This document shows, one piece after another, positions 18,485 through 28,358 of a stretch of 64,000 bases of DNA (its first letter is position 1; each line of letters begins with the position of its first letter). This DNA is from Bradyrhizobiaceae bacterium (GTDB lineage Bacteria > Pseudomonadota > Alphaproteobacteria > Rhizobiales > Xanthobacteraceae), in assembly GCA_020544565.1 (NCBI GenBank), contig CP078014.1, positions 1-64,000 of the forward strand, given 5' to 3'. The notes beneath the pieces are model-generated. The model had not been told where the DNA came from and did no database searches. It saw nothing but the letters and a program-made list of their open reading frames with translations. The position numbers and the translations under genes are program-made.

Positions 18485-19180
18485 TCAGCCGGAGGCGGGC
18501 TGAGGCCGCAGCCGCGGACGGCCGAACTGGAAGTGGAATTCGAGCGCGGTCTTGAGCAGCACCAGCAGGATCAGCGGCGCGGTGCGTCCGATGGTCTGGG
18601 CGACGAAGCCGCCGCCGAGGATCGCCACATGCATCAGCACGATGCGCTTGTAGAACCCGCCGACGATGTCGCCGGGGTCGCTCGCGCCGTCGGGGGGCGG
18701 CCGGCCGAACACGAAGCGGTTGACGGCGTCGTTGACATAGAGCGCGCCCTGTCCCGCAAACAGCGCGAGGAGTGGAATCCACAGGCCGCTGCCGATCACG
18801 ATCAGGCGGATGAAATCGCGCGCGTCGTGGATGCGGCTGGTCCACGGGCCCGCGAACAGCACCCACAGAAAGGCCATGTGGACCGTCATGAAGATGCCGG
18901 CGTGCACGGTGAAGAATCCGGCCATCCCGAACGCGGCGGCAAAGCCGCGGCCCGCGCCGGTTCCGGGCGTCCGCGACATGGTCGCGACCCGCAGGATGGT
19001 CCAGAACCCGATGACGACGGTTTCGAGCCAGTACAGGCTCAGCAGCACGAAGGCGTCCCATCCCCACCACACCAGTCCCGCCAGCGGCACCAGGTTGGAT
19101 AGCACCAGGATCGCGGCGGCGATCCCGCCGCGCCGCCGTGGCATGGTCGCTGCGGACGAGGTCGGGGCGGTGGATGTCAT
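18485..19180 (-). CDS. DUF6498-type integral membrane protein
   Basis: This 231-residue protein has about six hydrophobic helices. The N-terminal block NLVPLAGLVWWGWDAFVLLSLYWLETVVIGFWTILRV resembles the DUF6498 family. GFFTVHAGIFMTVHMAFL and GGFYKRIVLMHVAILGGGF carry histidines within membrane helices, which could bind a metal or cofactor, but nothing is established. The start is uncertain: no strong ribosome site precedes 19180, and an ATG at 19144 is possible. It is upstream of, and in the same direction as, msrA, with about 115 bases between. Confidence 0.7.
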   Translation of the reverse strand: MTSTAPTSSAATMPRRRGGIAAAILVLSNLVPLAGLVWWGWDAFVLLSLYWLETVVIGFWTILRVATMSRTPGTGAGRGFAAAFGMAGFFTVHAGIFMTVHMAFLWVLFAGPWTSRIHDARDFIRLIVIGSGLWIPLLALFAGQGALYVNDAVNRFVFGRPPPDGASDPGDIVGGFYKRIVLMHVAILGGGFVAQTIGRTAPLILLVLLKTALEFHFQFGRPRLRPQPASG

Positions 19181-19638
19181 CGCGCGGCGGGGCCTTCGGA
19201 TGCGGTGAGGAGAGTCCGGCGGCGACGCCGGCGCCTCTTCCTAGCAAACATCGGCGCGCGGCTCGACTCCCGCCTGCCGGCCGCGCCGCGTGCTTCTGCG
19301 CTCACCCGGACCCGATCCCTGCGCATGACCTGTTCGCGGTCTTTGCGGTTGTCATCGCCGGCGGCATGCGTATGAATGAGGCATGATCATGCGCGTGACC
19401 TCATCCCGCCGCCAGTGGTGGCGTGTCGTTTCCTGCCACGGTCAATGGTGTTATGGCCAATGATGTCAGGGCCGGTGGCGCCCTGGCCGGCGGCTGACCA
19501 GCTGAACAGCCGAACAGGCCATCCGCTGGCGGATTGCCGGCGCCCCGTCCGCCATTGTCGTCTTCCCCTCTTTTGAGCCCGTCCTGAAGTCCCGCGATCC
19601 GCGATGTCGTGATCCGGGCGAGCGTTCCCGGAGAACCC
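19181..19638 (+). other. Intergenic region without recognised gene
   Basis: This 458-base spacer lies between two divergently transcribed membrane-protein genes. It contains several GC-rich short palindromes and short open frames on both strands, none with a ribosome site plus plausible protein. I see no tRNA, repeat copy or terminator in it. Confidence 0.4.
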
Positions 19639-20622
19639 ATGTCCGCACAGTTGCAGCGCTGCCTGGCCTGGCCGGTCGCGGCTTTGGCATGGCTCGGGCG
19701 TCAGGGCACGCGGGCGCTGGCGGCGCTGGTTGTGTTCGGGATTGCGTGCCCGCCGCTCGGCGCGGTGTTGCGGCCTTATGTCACCGAAGCGGTGTTCATG
19801 CTGCTGCTCATCTCGTTCGTGCGCATCGACCTCGCGGCGATGCGGAGCTATGTCCGGCGGCCCGGGCTGGTGCTGGCGGCGTCGCTGTGGGGCACGGTGG
19901 CCGTGCCGCTCGTGGTCGGGCTCGGCGGCTCCGCCAGCGGATTTGCCGCGACCTCGCCTGATCTGTTTCTCGGCCTGATGCTGCAGGCGGTGGCGTCACC
20001 GATGATGTCGTCGCCGGCGCTGGTGGCGCTGATGGGGCTCGACGCCACGCTGGTGCTGATCGCGCTGGTCACCGGCACGCTGCTGGTGCCGTTGACCGCT
20101 CCGGTGTTCGCCTACTTCTTCTTCAGCGACGGGCTGTCGCTGTCGCCGCTGTCGCTGGGATTGAAGCTGTTCATGCTCATGGCCGGCGCGCTCCTGCTGG
20201 CGGGCCTCATCCGTTATCTGGTCGGCGGCCAGCGCATCGCCCGCCACACGGCAACCATCGACGGTTTCAACATTCTGGTGCTGCTGGTGTTCGTCTCCGC
20301 CGTGATGGGCACGGTGGCGGGGAGCTTCCTGGCCGACCCGATCGGGGTGCTGCTCCTCATCGCATTCGCCTTCCTTGTGTTCGGCGCCATCCTGGCTGTG
20401 ACCTTTTTCGCCTTCCGCGGGTTCGGCACCGAGCTGGCGCTCGCCGTGGCCCTGATGTCATGCCAGCGCAACATGGGTCTGATGATGGGCGGCGCCGAAG
20501 GCGCGGTGCCGGATCTGACCTGGCTCTATTTCGCGCTGGCCCAGTTCCCGATCTACCTGTCGCCGCAACTGCTGATGCCGCTGGTGCGCCGGCTGCAGAC
20601 CCGGCCGGTGCCCGCAGCCTGA
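19639..20622 (+). CDS. Bile acid:sodium symporter-like membrane transporter
   Basis: This 327-residue protein has about nine hydrophobic helices and the organisation of the BASS/SBF superfamily. The segment LMLQAVASPMMSSPALVALMGLDATLVLIALVTGTLLVPL recalls the crossover helix region, and LALAVALMSCQRNMGLMM the second one. Members move organic anions, often with sodium; the substrate is unknown. The start ATG at 19639 follows GGAG; an upstream in-frame start at 19609 is less likely. It is monocistronic and lies before tolQ with a spacer of about 300 bases, in which I saw no clear promoter. Confidence 0.75.
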   Translation: MSAQLQRCLAWPVAALAWLGRQGTRALAALVVFGIACPPLGAVLRPYVTEAVFMLLLISFVRIDLAAMRSYVRRPGLVLAASLWGTVAVPLVVGLGGSASGFAATSPDLFLGLMLQAVASPMMSSPALVALMGLDATLVLIALVTGTLLVPLTAPVFAYFFFSDGLSLSPLSLGLKLFMLMAGALLLAGLIRYLVGGQRIARHTATIDGFNILVLLVFVSAVMGTVAGSFLADPIGVLLLIAFAFLVFGAILAVTFFAFRGFGTELALAVALMSCQRNMGLMMGGAEGAVPDLTWLYFALAQFPIYLSPQLLMPLVRRLQTRPVPAA

Positions 20623-20920
20623 TCCGCGCCCCGCGCAAGCGGCGGCGGCCGGGGCCATTTTCCGGCCATGAAGCGGCGGCGGTAACCCCGCCTTAACCAT
20701 GGTGAGCGTTTGGTGAGGGTGGCAAAACAGGCTTGCCAAGCCCTCGTTTTGACACGTTAGCAGGGGATTCAGGGCCCGGCCTCGGGACAGGCTTTCCCAC
20801 GCGATACGAGACTGGAACCGGGAGATCGGCAATGTCGGCGTTTTCGCTGCGGCCGGCAGGCGCGATGCCGCGACGGCCGCGCGTGAAATTGGAATTGTTC
20901 GCCTTGAGAGGATACCGATC

Positions 20921-21634
<714 letters not shown>

Positions 21635-21671
21635 GGGGCGGTTCTGTGGTCTCAATTGCGGGGTGGCGGTC

Positions 21672-22121
21672 ATGGGCATGAGCATGGGGGGCGGGTCGTC
21701 CGGCGGTCGCGGCCGCTATCGCCGCGCCAACGTCATGGCCGAGATCAACGTCACGCCCATGGTGGACGTGATGCTGGTGCTGCTCATCATCTTCATGGTG
21801 TCGGCGCCGCTGCTCACGGTCGGCGTGCCGCTCGACCTGCCGCAGACCGCGGCCAAGAGCCTCGATCAGGACAAGGAGCCGCTGACGCTGTCGGTGCAGC
21901 TCTCGGGCAAGGTGTTCCTCAACAACACCGAGATCGCCATGGACGAGCTGGTGCCGAAGCTGAAGGCCATCACCGAGGCGCGCGGCGGCACGGACGAGCG
22001 CATCTTCGTGCGCGGCGACACCAAGGTGGATTACGGCACCGTGATGCGGGTGATGGGGCGGCTGTCGGCCGCCGGATTCAAGCGCGTGGCTCTGGTCACC
22101 GAGGTCGAACAAGGAACCTGA
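21672..22121 (+). CDS. tolR: TolR, Tol-Pal motor subunit
   Basis: TolR is a single-span inner-membrane protein with a periplasmic domain, partner of TolQ. The N-terminus has a glycine/arginine-rich stretch, then MAEINVTPMVDVMLVLLIIFMVSAPLL, where the aspartate (VDVML) is the proton-carrying residue. The periplasmic domain ends with VDYGTVMRVMGRLSAAGFKRVALVTE. The ATG at 21672 is chosen; a GTG at 21663 in frame is an alternative. The stop is one base before the tolA start. Confidence 0.96.
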   Translation: MGMSMGGGSSGGRGRYRRANVMAEINVTPMVDVMLVLLIIFMVSAPLLTVGVPLDLPQTAAKSLDQDKEPLTLSVQLSGKVFLNNTEIAMDELVPKLKAITEARGGTDERIFVRGDTKVDYGTVMRVMGRLSAAGFKRVALVTEVEQGT

Positions 22122-22122
22122 C

Positions 22123-23058
22123 GTGAAGCTCGACAAGACCCTCGCAGCGTCTGTCGCTTTGCATGCCCTGGTGATCGGCTGGGGCCTGGTGTCGTTCTCG
22201 AGCAAGGCGTTCGAGTCGATGCCGGAGGATTCCGTTCCGGTCGATATCATCTCCGCCGATCAGTTCGCCAAGGCGATGTCCGGCATGAAGACCGGCAAGA
22301 AGGAAAACCCCAAGCCGCTGGTGGAGAAGGTCGCCGAGCCGAAGCCGCCGGTGGACGACGCCGTCGGCAAGATCGACGACAAGAAGCCGCCGGTGGTGAC
22401 GGAAGCCGCGCCGCCGCCGAAGCCGGTCGAAAAGCCGGTGGAGAAGAAGCCCGATCCGCCGAAGCCCGTCGCCGAGCACAAGCCGAAGGACGAGGCCAAG
22501 CCTGCCGAGAAGAAGCCCGATCCCGCCAAGGTCGATCCGATCGCGGAAGCCTTGAAGAAGGAGGAGGCCAAGAAGCCGGCGCCGAAGCCGCAGCAGGCCA
22601 AGGCCGCGCCGCCGCAGCCGGAGAAGCACAAGGCCGAGCGGGTGTTCGACCAGTCGAAGATCGCGGCGCTGCTCGACAAGCGCGATCCCTCGCGCGCCTC
22701 CATCACCGGCGCGGCGCTCAATTCGCAGGCCGCGCTCGGCACCGCCAAGGGCACTGCCGCCGACAATTCGGCGACCTGGGGCGCGATGTTCCGTCAGCAG
22801 GTGGAGCGCTGCTGGAAGAAGCCCTATGGCGGTATCGAGGCGCAGAAGGTGGAGGCGGTGTTCACCATCCGCCTCAAGCGTGACGGCACCCTCGAAGCCA
22901 TGCCGGTGGCGCTGCCCGGCGGATCGAGCCCCTATTTCCGCGTCTATCAGGAGAGCGCGCAGCGCGCGATCATCGAGTGCCAGCCCTACAAGTTGCCGCC
23001 GGCCTATTTCGACGAATGGAAGTTCTTCGAGCCGGCCTTCACCGAGAAATTTTCGTGA
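22123..23058 (+). CDS. tolA: TolA, periplasm-spanning Tol-Pal protein
   Basis: This 311-residue protein starts with GTG right after the tolR stop. A short N-terminal membrane anchor (LAASVALHALVIGWGLVSF) contains the SxxxH pattern used for contact with TolQR. The middle domain (about residues 55-170) is dominated by Lys, Pro, Ala and Glu, the usual extended spacer. The C-terminal domain (RQQVERCWKKPYGGIEAQKVEAVFTIRL onward) is the TonB/TolA-C fold that binds TolB/Pal. The proline content of the spacer is high, giving an extended rather than helical arm. Confidence 0.93.
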   Translation: MKLDKTLAASVALHALVIGWGLVSFSSKAFESMPEDSVPVDIISADQFAKAMSGMKTGKKENPKPLVEKVAEPKPPVDDAVGKIDDKKPPVVTEAAPPPKPVEKPVEKKPDPPKPVAEHKPKDEAKPAEKKPDPAKVDPIAEALKKEEAKKPAPKPQQAKAAPPQPEKHKAERVFDQSKIAALLDKRDPSRASITGAALNSQAALGTAKGTAADNSATWGAMFRQQVERCWKKPYGGIEAQKVEAVFTIRLKRDGTLEAMPVALPGGSSPYFRVYQESAQRAIIECQPYKLPPAYFDEWKFFEPAFTEKFS

Positions 23059-23137
23059 CGATGGAAGTGCGACGTGGCCGCGGTTTCCGCCAGCATCGAT
23101 CTCCATCCCAATCGGCGTCCGCCAGAATTAAGCTGAC

Positions 23138-24505
23138 ATGACCATGCAAGATCACGACGAGGCCCCGGCGACCGTGTCCGCATCCGCAGTCTCTCTCACG
23201 CGCCGCCGCGTGCTGTGGGGCGCGGCGTCGGCGGCGCTGCTGGCCACGCCGGCGCGCCAGGCGCTGGCGCAGGCCCGCGTTACCGTGACCGAGGGCAATT
23301 TCCAGCCGATCCCGATCGCGATTCCGAATTTCGTGCCCGGCACCCAGGGCGACGGCGATGTCGGCGCCGGCATCGCGCAGGTCATCACCAACAACCTGCG
23401 CCGCAGCGGGCTGTTCGCGCCGATCGATCAGGCCGCCTTCATCGAGCGCATCTCCAATATCGACGTGGCGCCCCAGTTCCAGAACTGGCGCAGCATCAAC
23501 GCGCAGGCGCTGGTCACCGGCCGCGCCACGCGGCAGGGCGACGGCCGCCTCAAGGCCGAATTCCGGCTGTGGGACGTGCCGCAGGCGCAGCAGCTCACCG
23601 GCCAGCAGTATTTCACGTCGCCGGAATCATGGCGGCGCATCGCCCACATCATCTCCGACCAGATTTACGAGCGCCTCACCGGCGAAAAGGGCTATTTCGA
23701 CAGCCGCGTGGTGTTCGTCGACGAGACCGGCCCCAAGGAGCGCCGCGTCAAGCGGCTGGCGATGATGGATCAGGACGGCGCCAATGTCCGTTACCTCACG
23801 CGCGGCGCCGACCTCGTGCTGACCCCGCGCTTCTCGCCGTCCACGCAGGAAATCACCTATATGGAATTCGGGCAGGGCGATCCGCGGGTCTATCTGCTCA
23901 ACGTCGAAACCGGCCAGCGCGAGATCGTCGGCAACTTCCCCGGCATGTCGTTTTCTCCGAGATTCTCGCCGGACGGCCAGCGCATCATCATGAGCCTGCA
24001 GCAGGGCGGAAATTCCAACCTGTTCGTGATGGACCTGCGCTCGAAATCCACCACCCGCCTGACCGACACCCCGGCGATCGACACCTCGCCGTCGTTCTCG
24101 CCGGATGGCGCGCGGATCGTGTTCGAATCCGATCGCGGCGGCAAGCCGCAGATCTACGTCATGGCCGCGACCGGCGGCGGCGCGCAGCGCATCTCGTTCG
24201 GCGACGGCAGCTATTCGACCCCGGTGTGGTCGCCGCGCGGCGACTACATCGCCTTCACCAAGCAGGGCGGCGGCCAGTTCTCCATCGGTATCATGAAGCC
24301 GGACGGCTCCGGCGAGCGCATCCTGACCTCGGGCTATCACAATGAAGGCCCGACCTTCGCGCCGAACGGACGCGTGGTGATGTTCTTCCGCGATCTCGGG
24401 CCCGGCCCGTCGCTGTTCACGGTGGATATTTCCGGCCGCAACGAGCAAAAGGTGCCGACGCCGGGCTTCGCGTCCGATCCGGCGTGGTCGCCGCTGTTAT
24501 CGTAA
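23138..24505 (+). CDS. tolB: TolB, periplasmic beta-propeller of the Tol-Pal system
   Basis: TolB is a periplasmic protein with an N-terminal alpha/beta domain and a six-bladed beta-propeller that binds Pal. The 455-residue product has [12 protein letters not shown] and [15 protein letters not shown] near the start. Propeller repeats follow, such as [40 protein letters not shown] and [23 protein letters not shown]. The signal region is odd: [26 protein letters not shown] looks like a twin-arginine signal rather than a plain Sec signal. The gene lies 79 bases after tolA. Confidence 0.95.
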   Translation: MTMQDHDEAPATVSASAVSLTRRRVLWGAASAALLATPARQALAQARVTVTEGNFQPIPIAIPNFVPGTQGDGDVGAGIAQVITNNLRRSGLFAPIDQAAFIERISNIDVAPQFQNWRSINAQALVTGRATRQGDGRLKAEFRLWDVPQAQQLTGQQYFTSPESWRRIAHIISDQIYERLTGEKGYFDSRVVFVDETGPKERRVKRLAMMDQDGANVRYLTRGADLVLTPRFSPSTQEITYMEFGQGDPRVYLLNVETGQREIVGNFPGMSFSPRFSPDGQRIIMSLQQGGNSNLFVMDLRSKSTTRLTDTPAIDTSPSFSPDGARIVFESDRGGKPQIYVMAATGGGAQRISFGDGSYSTPVWSPRGDYIAFTKQGGGQFSIGIMKPDGSGERILTSGYHNEGPTFAPNGRVVMFFRDLGPGPSLFTVDISGRNEQKVPTPGFASDPAWSPLLS

Positions 24506-24682
24506 ACAAAACCTTGACGGCGGCGGCGACGATCGCGCCGCATGCCTCCAATGCGCTGACTTAGCGGGCGGATTCTGGTCGTCTTCCGCCGCGCCAACGG
24601 TTCGCTAACGATATTCGCTCAGAAAGACTTCATCTGCAGTGGATAACACTTCGTCCTGCGATATCAGGGCAAGCGATCGTTG

Positions 24683-27082
24683 ATGCAACTCGTCCAGGCC
24701 GGCCAGCGAAAAGACGACGTACTGCCGCGCACCGTTTATGCGGCGCTGGTCGATTCGCTTTTCCAGAACTATGTGGCGACGTTCTCCGGCACCTTCGCCG
24801 TGGCGATCGCGGCTGTCCTGACCGCGATCAAAACCGGCAACGCGCTGATCTGGCCGTGCGCCGTGTGGATCGTGCTGGTGGGCACGGCGCGCGCCGTGCA
24901 GATGCGCCGCTACGAGATCGAGCGCCGCTCCGGGCCGCTGACGCCGGAGCGCGCCGAATGGTGGGAGCCGCGCTACAAGATTCTGGCCGATCTCTATGCG
25001 AGTTCGCTCGGCCTGTGGTGCGCGGTGGTGCTGCTCGGCTCCGACGACACCGTGGCGCATCTGTTGTGCGCGGCCTCGACCATCGGCTACACCGCCGCCA
25101 GCGCCGGCCGTAACTACGGCGCGCCCCCGATCATCCGGCTGCACATCCTCTACGCCTGCGGACCGCTGGCGGTGGCGCTGATGCTCAACGGCAACCCGTA
25201 TTATGTCGCGCTCGGGCTGCTGCAGGTATTCTTCTTCATCGGGTTGCGGCACATCAACCTCAACCTGCACCGGATTTTCGTCAAGGCGCGGATGACCAGC
25301 GAGCGGCTCGCCTCGATCGCGGACCAGTTCGACACCGCGCTCAACAACATGCCGCACGGCCTGTGCATGTTCGGCGCCGACGGCCGCCTCGCAGTGATGA
25401 ACCGCCGCTTCAGCGAGATGATGGCGCTGCCGCGGGAAATGATCGGTCGCGGCGCGACCATTGGTGAAGTGATGGATGCCTGCGTCGGCCAACGGTCGCT
25501 TCAGGCCGGCAGCGCCGCGCGCATCGTCGGCGAGATCGCGAAGTCCCGCGCCGCCGAGATCACCACGCTCAACGCCGAGCGCGAGGGCGAGCGCGCGCTG
25601 TCATGGACGTTCCAGCCGATGCCCGGCGGCGGCACCGTGGTGCTGGTCGAGGACGTCACCGAGCGGCGCAACGCCGAGGCCCGCATCAGCCACATGGCGC
25701 GCTACGACGAATTGACCGGCCTGCCCAACCGGGTGCATTTCCGCGACGAGATCGAGCGGCTTCTGGCCGATCCGCACCCCGACGCGCCGCTGTCGGCGCT
25801 GTTGTTCGTCGATCTCGATCAGTTCAAGCAGGTCAACGACACCCTCGGCCATCCGAGCGGCGACAAGCTGCTGTGCGCGGTCACGGCGCGGCTGCGCGGC
25901 CTGTTGCGGCCGACCGATTTCGTCGCCCGCTTCGGCGGCGACGAGTTCGTCGTGTTCCAGCGCGGCATCCGCTCGAACGAGGATGCGGCGGCGCTGGCGC
26001 AGCGGATCGTGGAGCGGCTGAGCGAGCGCTACGAGGTGGACAAGCATCTGGTCGAGATCGGCGCCAGCGTCGGCATTGCGATGACCTCGGGAGGCGACGT
26101 CAGCGCCGACACGCTGCTGAAGAACGCCGACATGGCGCTGTACCGCGCCAAGGCCGACGGCCGCGGCACCTACTGCTTCTTCCGCGAGGAGATGGCGCAG
26201 ACCGTCGAGGCGCGCCGCGTGCTCGAGCTCGACCTGCGCCAGGCGCTCGCGAACGAGGAGTTCGAGCTGTATTACCAGCCGCTGGTCAATCTCAAGTCGG
26301 GCCGCGTCACCACCTGCGAGGCGCTGCTGCGCTGGAATCATCCGACCCGCGGCGCGGTGTCGCCCGCCGAGATCATCCCGGTGGTCGAGGACATGGGCCT
26401 GATCGTCGATCTCGGCCGCTGGATTTTGCGCAAGGCGTGCATGGAATGCATGCGGTGGCCGGACGGGGTCAAGGTCGCGGTCAATTTCTCGTCGCAGCAG
26501 TTCCATCAGCGCGATGTCGTCACCGAGGTGCGTTATGCGCTGGAAGTCTCGGGGCTGCCGGCGCACCGGCTGGAAATCGAGATCACCGAATCCTCGCTGT
26601 TGCGCAATATGCAGTGGACCCTCGACGTGCTGACGCAGTTGCGCGCCTCCGGCGTGCGCATCGCGCTCGATGATTTCGGCACCGGCTATTCGAGCCTCAG
26701 CTATCTGCACAATTTCCCGCTCCAGAAGGTCAAGATCGACCGGTCCTTCCTGGAAGGCATCGGCAATGCGCGGCCGCTGACGCTGCTGCGCGGGGTCGCG
26801 CGGCTGTCGGCCGATCTCGGCATGAGCGTCGTCGTCGAGGGCGTCGAGACGCCCGAGCAGCTCGAACTCATCAGCGCGGACGGCACGGTGACGGAAGTGC
26901 AGGGCTATATCTTCAGCCGTCCGGTGCCGGCGACGCAGATCCGGCAACTGGTCAACGCCTCGCACGGCCGGAGCTGGCCGGTGCCGGTGCAGACGGCCAA
27001 GACGCCGCCCACGCAGGACGGCATCTCCGCGGGCGCGGGGGCGGGCGCCGCGGCGGTGAAGGCGGCGCGCTCCATCGCCTGA
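24683..27082 (+). CDS. Membrane GGDEF-EAL cyclic di-GMP protein with PAS-like domain
   Basis: This 799-residue protein could make and break cyclic di-GMP. Five to six hydrophobic helices occupy roughly residues 25-200. A PAS-like segment (FDTALNNMPHGLCMFGADGRLAVMNRRFSEM) follows. The GGDEF domain has DLDQFKQVNDTLGHPSGDKLL and an intact FGGDEFVV with an I-site RPTD five residues upstream. The EAL domain has CEALLRW, VNFSSQQF, EITESSLL and DDFGTGYSSLSYL, so phosphodiesterase residues appear complete. The ATG at 24683 is preferred over the adjacent TTG. The gene lies between tolB and pal, an unusual place, in the same direction. Confidence 0.92.
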   Translation: MQLVQAGQRKDDVLPRTVYAALVDSLFQNYVATFSGTFAVAIAAVLTAIKTGNALIWPCAVWIVLVGTARAVQMRRYEIERRSGPLTPERAEWWEPRYKILADLYASSLGLWCAVVLLGSDDTVAHLLCAASTIGYTAASAGRNYGAPPIIRLHILYACGPLAVALMLNGNPYYVALGLLQVFFFIGLRHINLNLHRIFVKARMTSERLASIADQFDTALNNMPHGLCMFGADGRLAVMNRRFSEMMALPREMIGRGATIGEVMDACVGQRSLQAGSAARIVGEIAKSRAAEITTLNAEREGERALSWTFQPMPGGGTVVLVEDVTERRNAEARISHMARYDELTGLPNRVHFRDEIERLLADPHPDAPLSALLFVDLDQFKQVNDTLGHPSGDKLLCAVTARLRGLLRPTDFVARFGGDEFVVFQRGIRSNEDAAALAQRIVERLSERYEVDKHLVEIGASVGIAMTSGGDVSADTLLKNADMALYRAKADGRGTYCFFREEMAQTVEARRVLELDLRQALANEEFELYYQPLVNLKSGRVTTCEALLRWNHPTRGAVSPAEIIPVVEDMGLIVDLGRWILRKACMECMRWPDGVKVAVNFSSQQFHQRDVVTEVRYALEVSGLPAHRLEIEITESSLLRNMQWTLDVLTQLRASGVRIALDDFGTGYSSLSYLHNFPLQKVKIDRSFLEGIGNARPLTLLRGVARLSADLGMSVVVEGVETPEQLELISADGTVTEVQGYIFSRPVPATQIRQLVNASHGRSWPVPVQTAKTPPTQDGISAGAGAGAAAVKAARSIA

Positions 27083-27302
27083 CATTCATCGCGCCTGAAA
27101 TTTATCGCGATTTTTACCAGATGCGCCGAAAAGGGTGATTCCCTTTCATGACGGCCATGCGGCCGCGTGGGGAGCGCTGCCTGGCCATGCAACGGGCGTG
27201 CGGCTGTTAAGGTTACTATGCCGGAGTCTTTGCGCTTTGTTTAAGGAAACATTAACCTTTCAAATGCGTCGCGACGCTGCGTGCGCAGGTGGGGGGGAAG
27301 TG

Positions 27303-28052
27303 ATGGGGTCCGCGCTTCAGAGCACGAACCGTTCGCTTGAGAGAAAAGCCGATCTGCTCGATCGGGTCGATTACAGGCTGGCCGAAACCGAGGCGGACAA
27401 GGAGGCGATCTATCGCCTTCGCTACCGCGCCTATCTGCAGGAAGGGGCCATCGAGCCGCGCAGCGACCGCAGGCTGACCGACCGATTCGACGATGCGCCG
27501 AACTCATGGACGTTCGGCGTCTATATCGACGGCCTGCTGGCGAGCTCGCTGCGAATCAGCGTCGCCTCGCCCGATCAGCCCGACACCCCGGCGGTCGATG
27601 CCTTCGGCGATATCCTGAAGCCGATGCTGGCGGAGGGCAAGATCATCGTCGACCCCAACCGCTTCGTCGCCGATCCGATGCGCGAGACCCGCATCCCCGA
27701 ACTGCCTTACGTGACGTTGCGGCTCGCCTATGTCGCCTGCGCCTATTTCCACGCCGACATCGGCACGGCGACGGTGCGCCGGGAGCATCAGGCGTTCTAC
27801 CGCCGGGTGTTCATGCACACGCCGCTGTGCGCGCCGCGGTCCTATCCGACCCTGACCAAGCCGCTCGGCCTGATGGCGGTGAATTTCCCCGAGATGCGCG
27901 AGAAGGTGTTCCAGCGCTATCCGTTCTTCCGGTCGAGCTTCTTCGAGCGGCGGATGCTGTTCGAGCGCCACGGCGAACCGAGCCAGCCGCTGGCGCCAGT
28001 CATGCTGCCCGAGTTTCCGTTCGCCACCGCGCCCGCCGGCGTGGAGCACTGA
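27303..28052 (+). CDS. FeeM-like N-acyl amino acid synthase (GNAT/autoinducer-synthase fold)
   Basis: This 249-residue protein resembles the FeeM family of N-acyl amino acid synthases, which share their fold with LuxI autoinducer synthases and GNAT acetyltransferases. Visible features are YRLRYRAYLQEGAIEPRSDRRLTDRFDD near residues 35-65, GVYIDGLLASSLRISVAS, and KIIVDPNRFVADP with the downstream LRLAYVACAYFHADIGTATVRREHQAFYRRVF. Start 27303 follows a G-rich ribosome site (GGGGGGAAG); longer frames upstream have none. Family members join a fatty acyl group, often from acyl carrier protein, to an amino acid; the product here is unknown. The stop codon is part of a 13-bp tandem repeat. It lies between the GGDEF-EAL gene and pal. 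Confidence 0.75.
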   Translation: MGSALQSTNRSLERKADLLDRVDYRLAETEADKEAIYRLRYRAYLQEGAIEPRSDRRLTDRFDDAPNSWTFGVYIDGLLASSLRISVASPDQPDTPAVDAFGDILKPMLAEGKIIVDPNRFVADPMRETRIPELPYVTLRLAYVACAYFHADIGTATVRREHQAFYRRVFMHTPLCAPRSYPTLTKPLGLMAVNFPEMREKVFQRYPFFRSSFFERRMLFERHGEPSQPLAPVMLPEFPFATAPAGVEH

Positions 28053-28088
28053 CGGCTCCGGTTGACGGCTCCGGTTGACGGCTCCGGT
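28050..28088. repeat. 13-bp tandem repeat, three perfect copies
   Basis: TGACGGCTCCGGT occurs three times head to tail at 28050-28062, 28063-28075 and 28076-28088. The TGA of the first copy is the stop codon of the FeeM-like gene. As 13 is not a multiple of three, a change in copy number would leave the stop intact but alter the spacer. Confidence 0.95.
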
Positions 28089-28358
28089 CCGCGGCACCCG
28101 GCGGAACCGGGCGCGCGCTTTTCCGCGTGCGATATTTTCGTCACGGTCGTCGCCCGATATTCGCGCCGGCGGCGTTGCCGCGCATGCTTTCACCGTCGCG
28201 CCATATTCATCACCCATTAACCATCGCCGCCGGTTTTGCCCGGTGCGGGGCATTTGACGGGGTTTGGCAACTCCTCATCAAGGTTGACGGAACGTTCGCT
28301 TAACCAAGCCGCGCTAGACCCGAATTCCAGTAGGAAACCAGAGCGTGGAGGCTCCGGA
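28053..28358 (+). other. Intergenic region upstream of pal
   Basis: The first part holds the 13-bp tandem repeat. The second part probably carries the pal promoter: TTGACG-like hexamers occur at 28254-28259 and 28284-28289, but I could not pair either with a convincing -10 element at normal spacing. No gene is seen here. Confidence 0.4.

Noticed and set aside
28254..28320. Promoter with TTGACG hexamers before pal
   Set aside because: No -10 element at 16-18 bases from either hexamer was convincing, so no promoter feature was listed.
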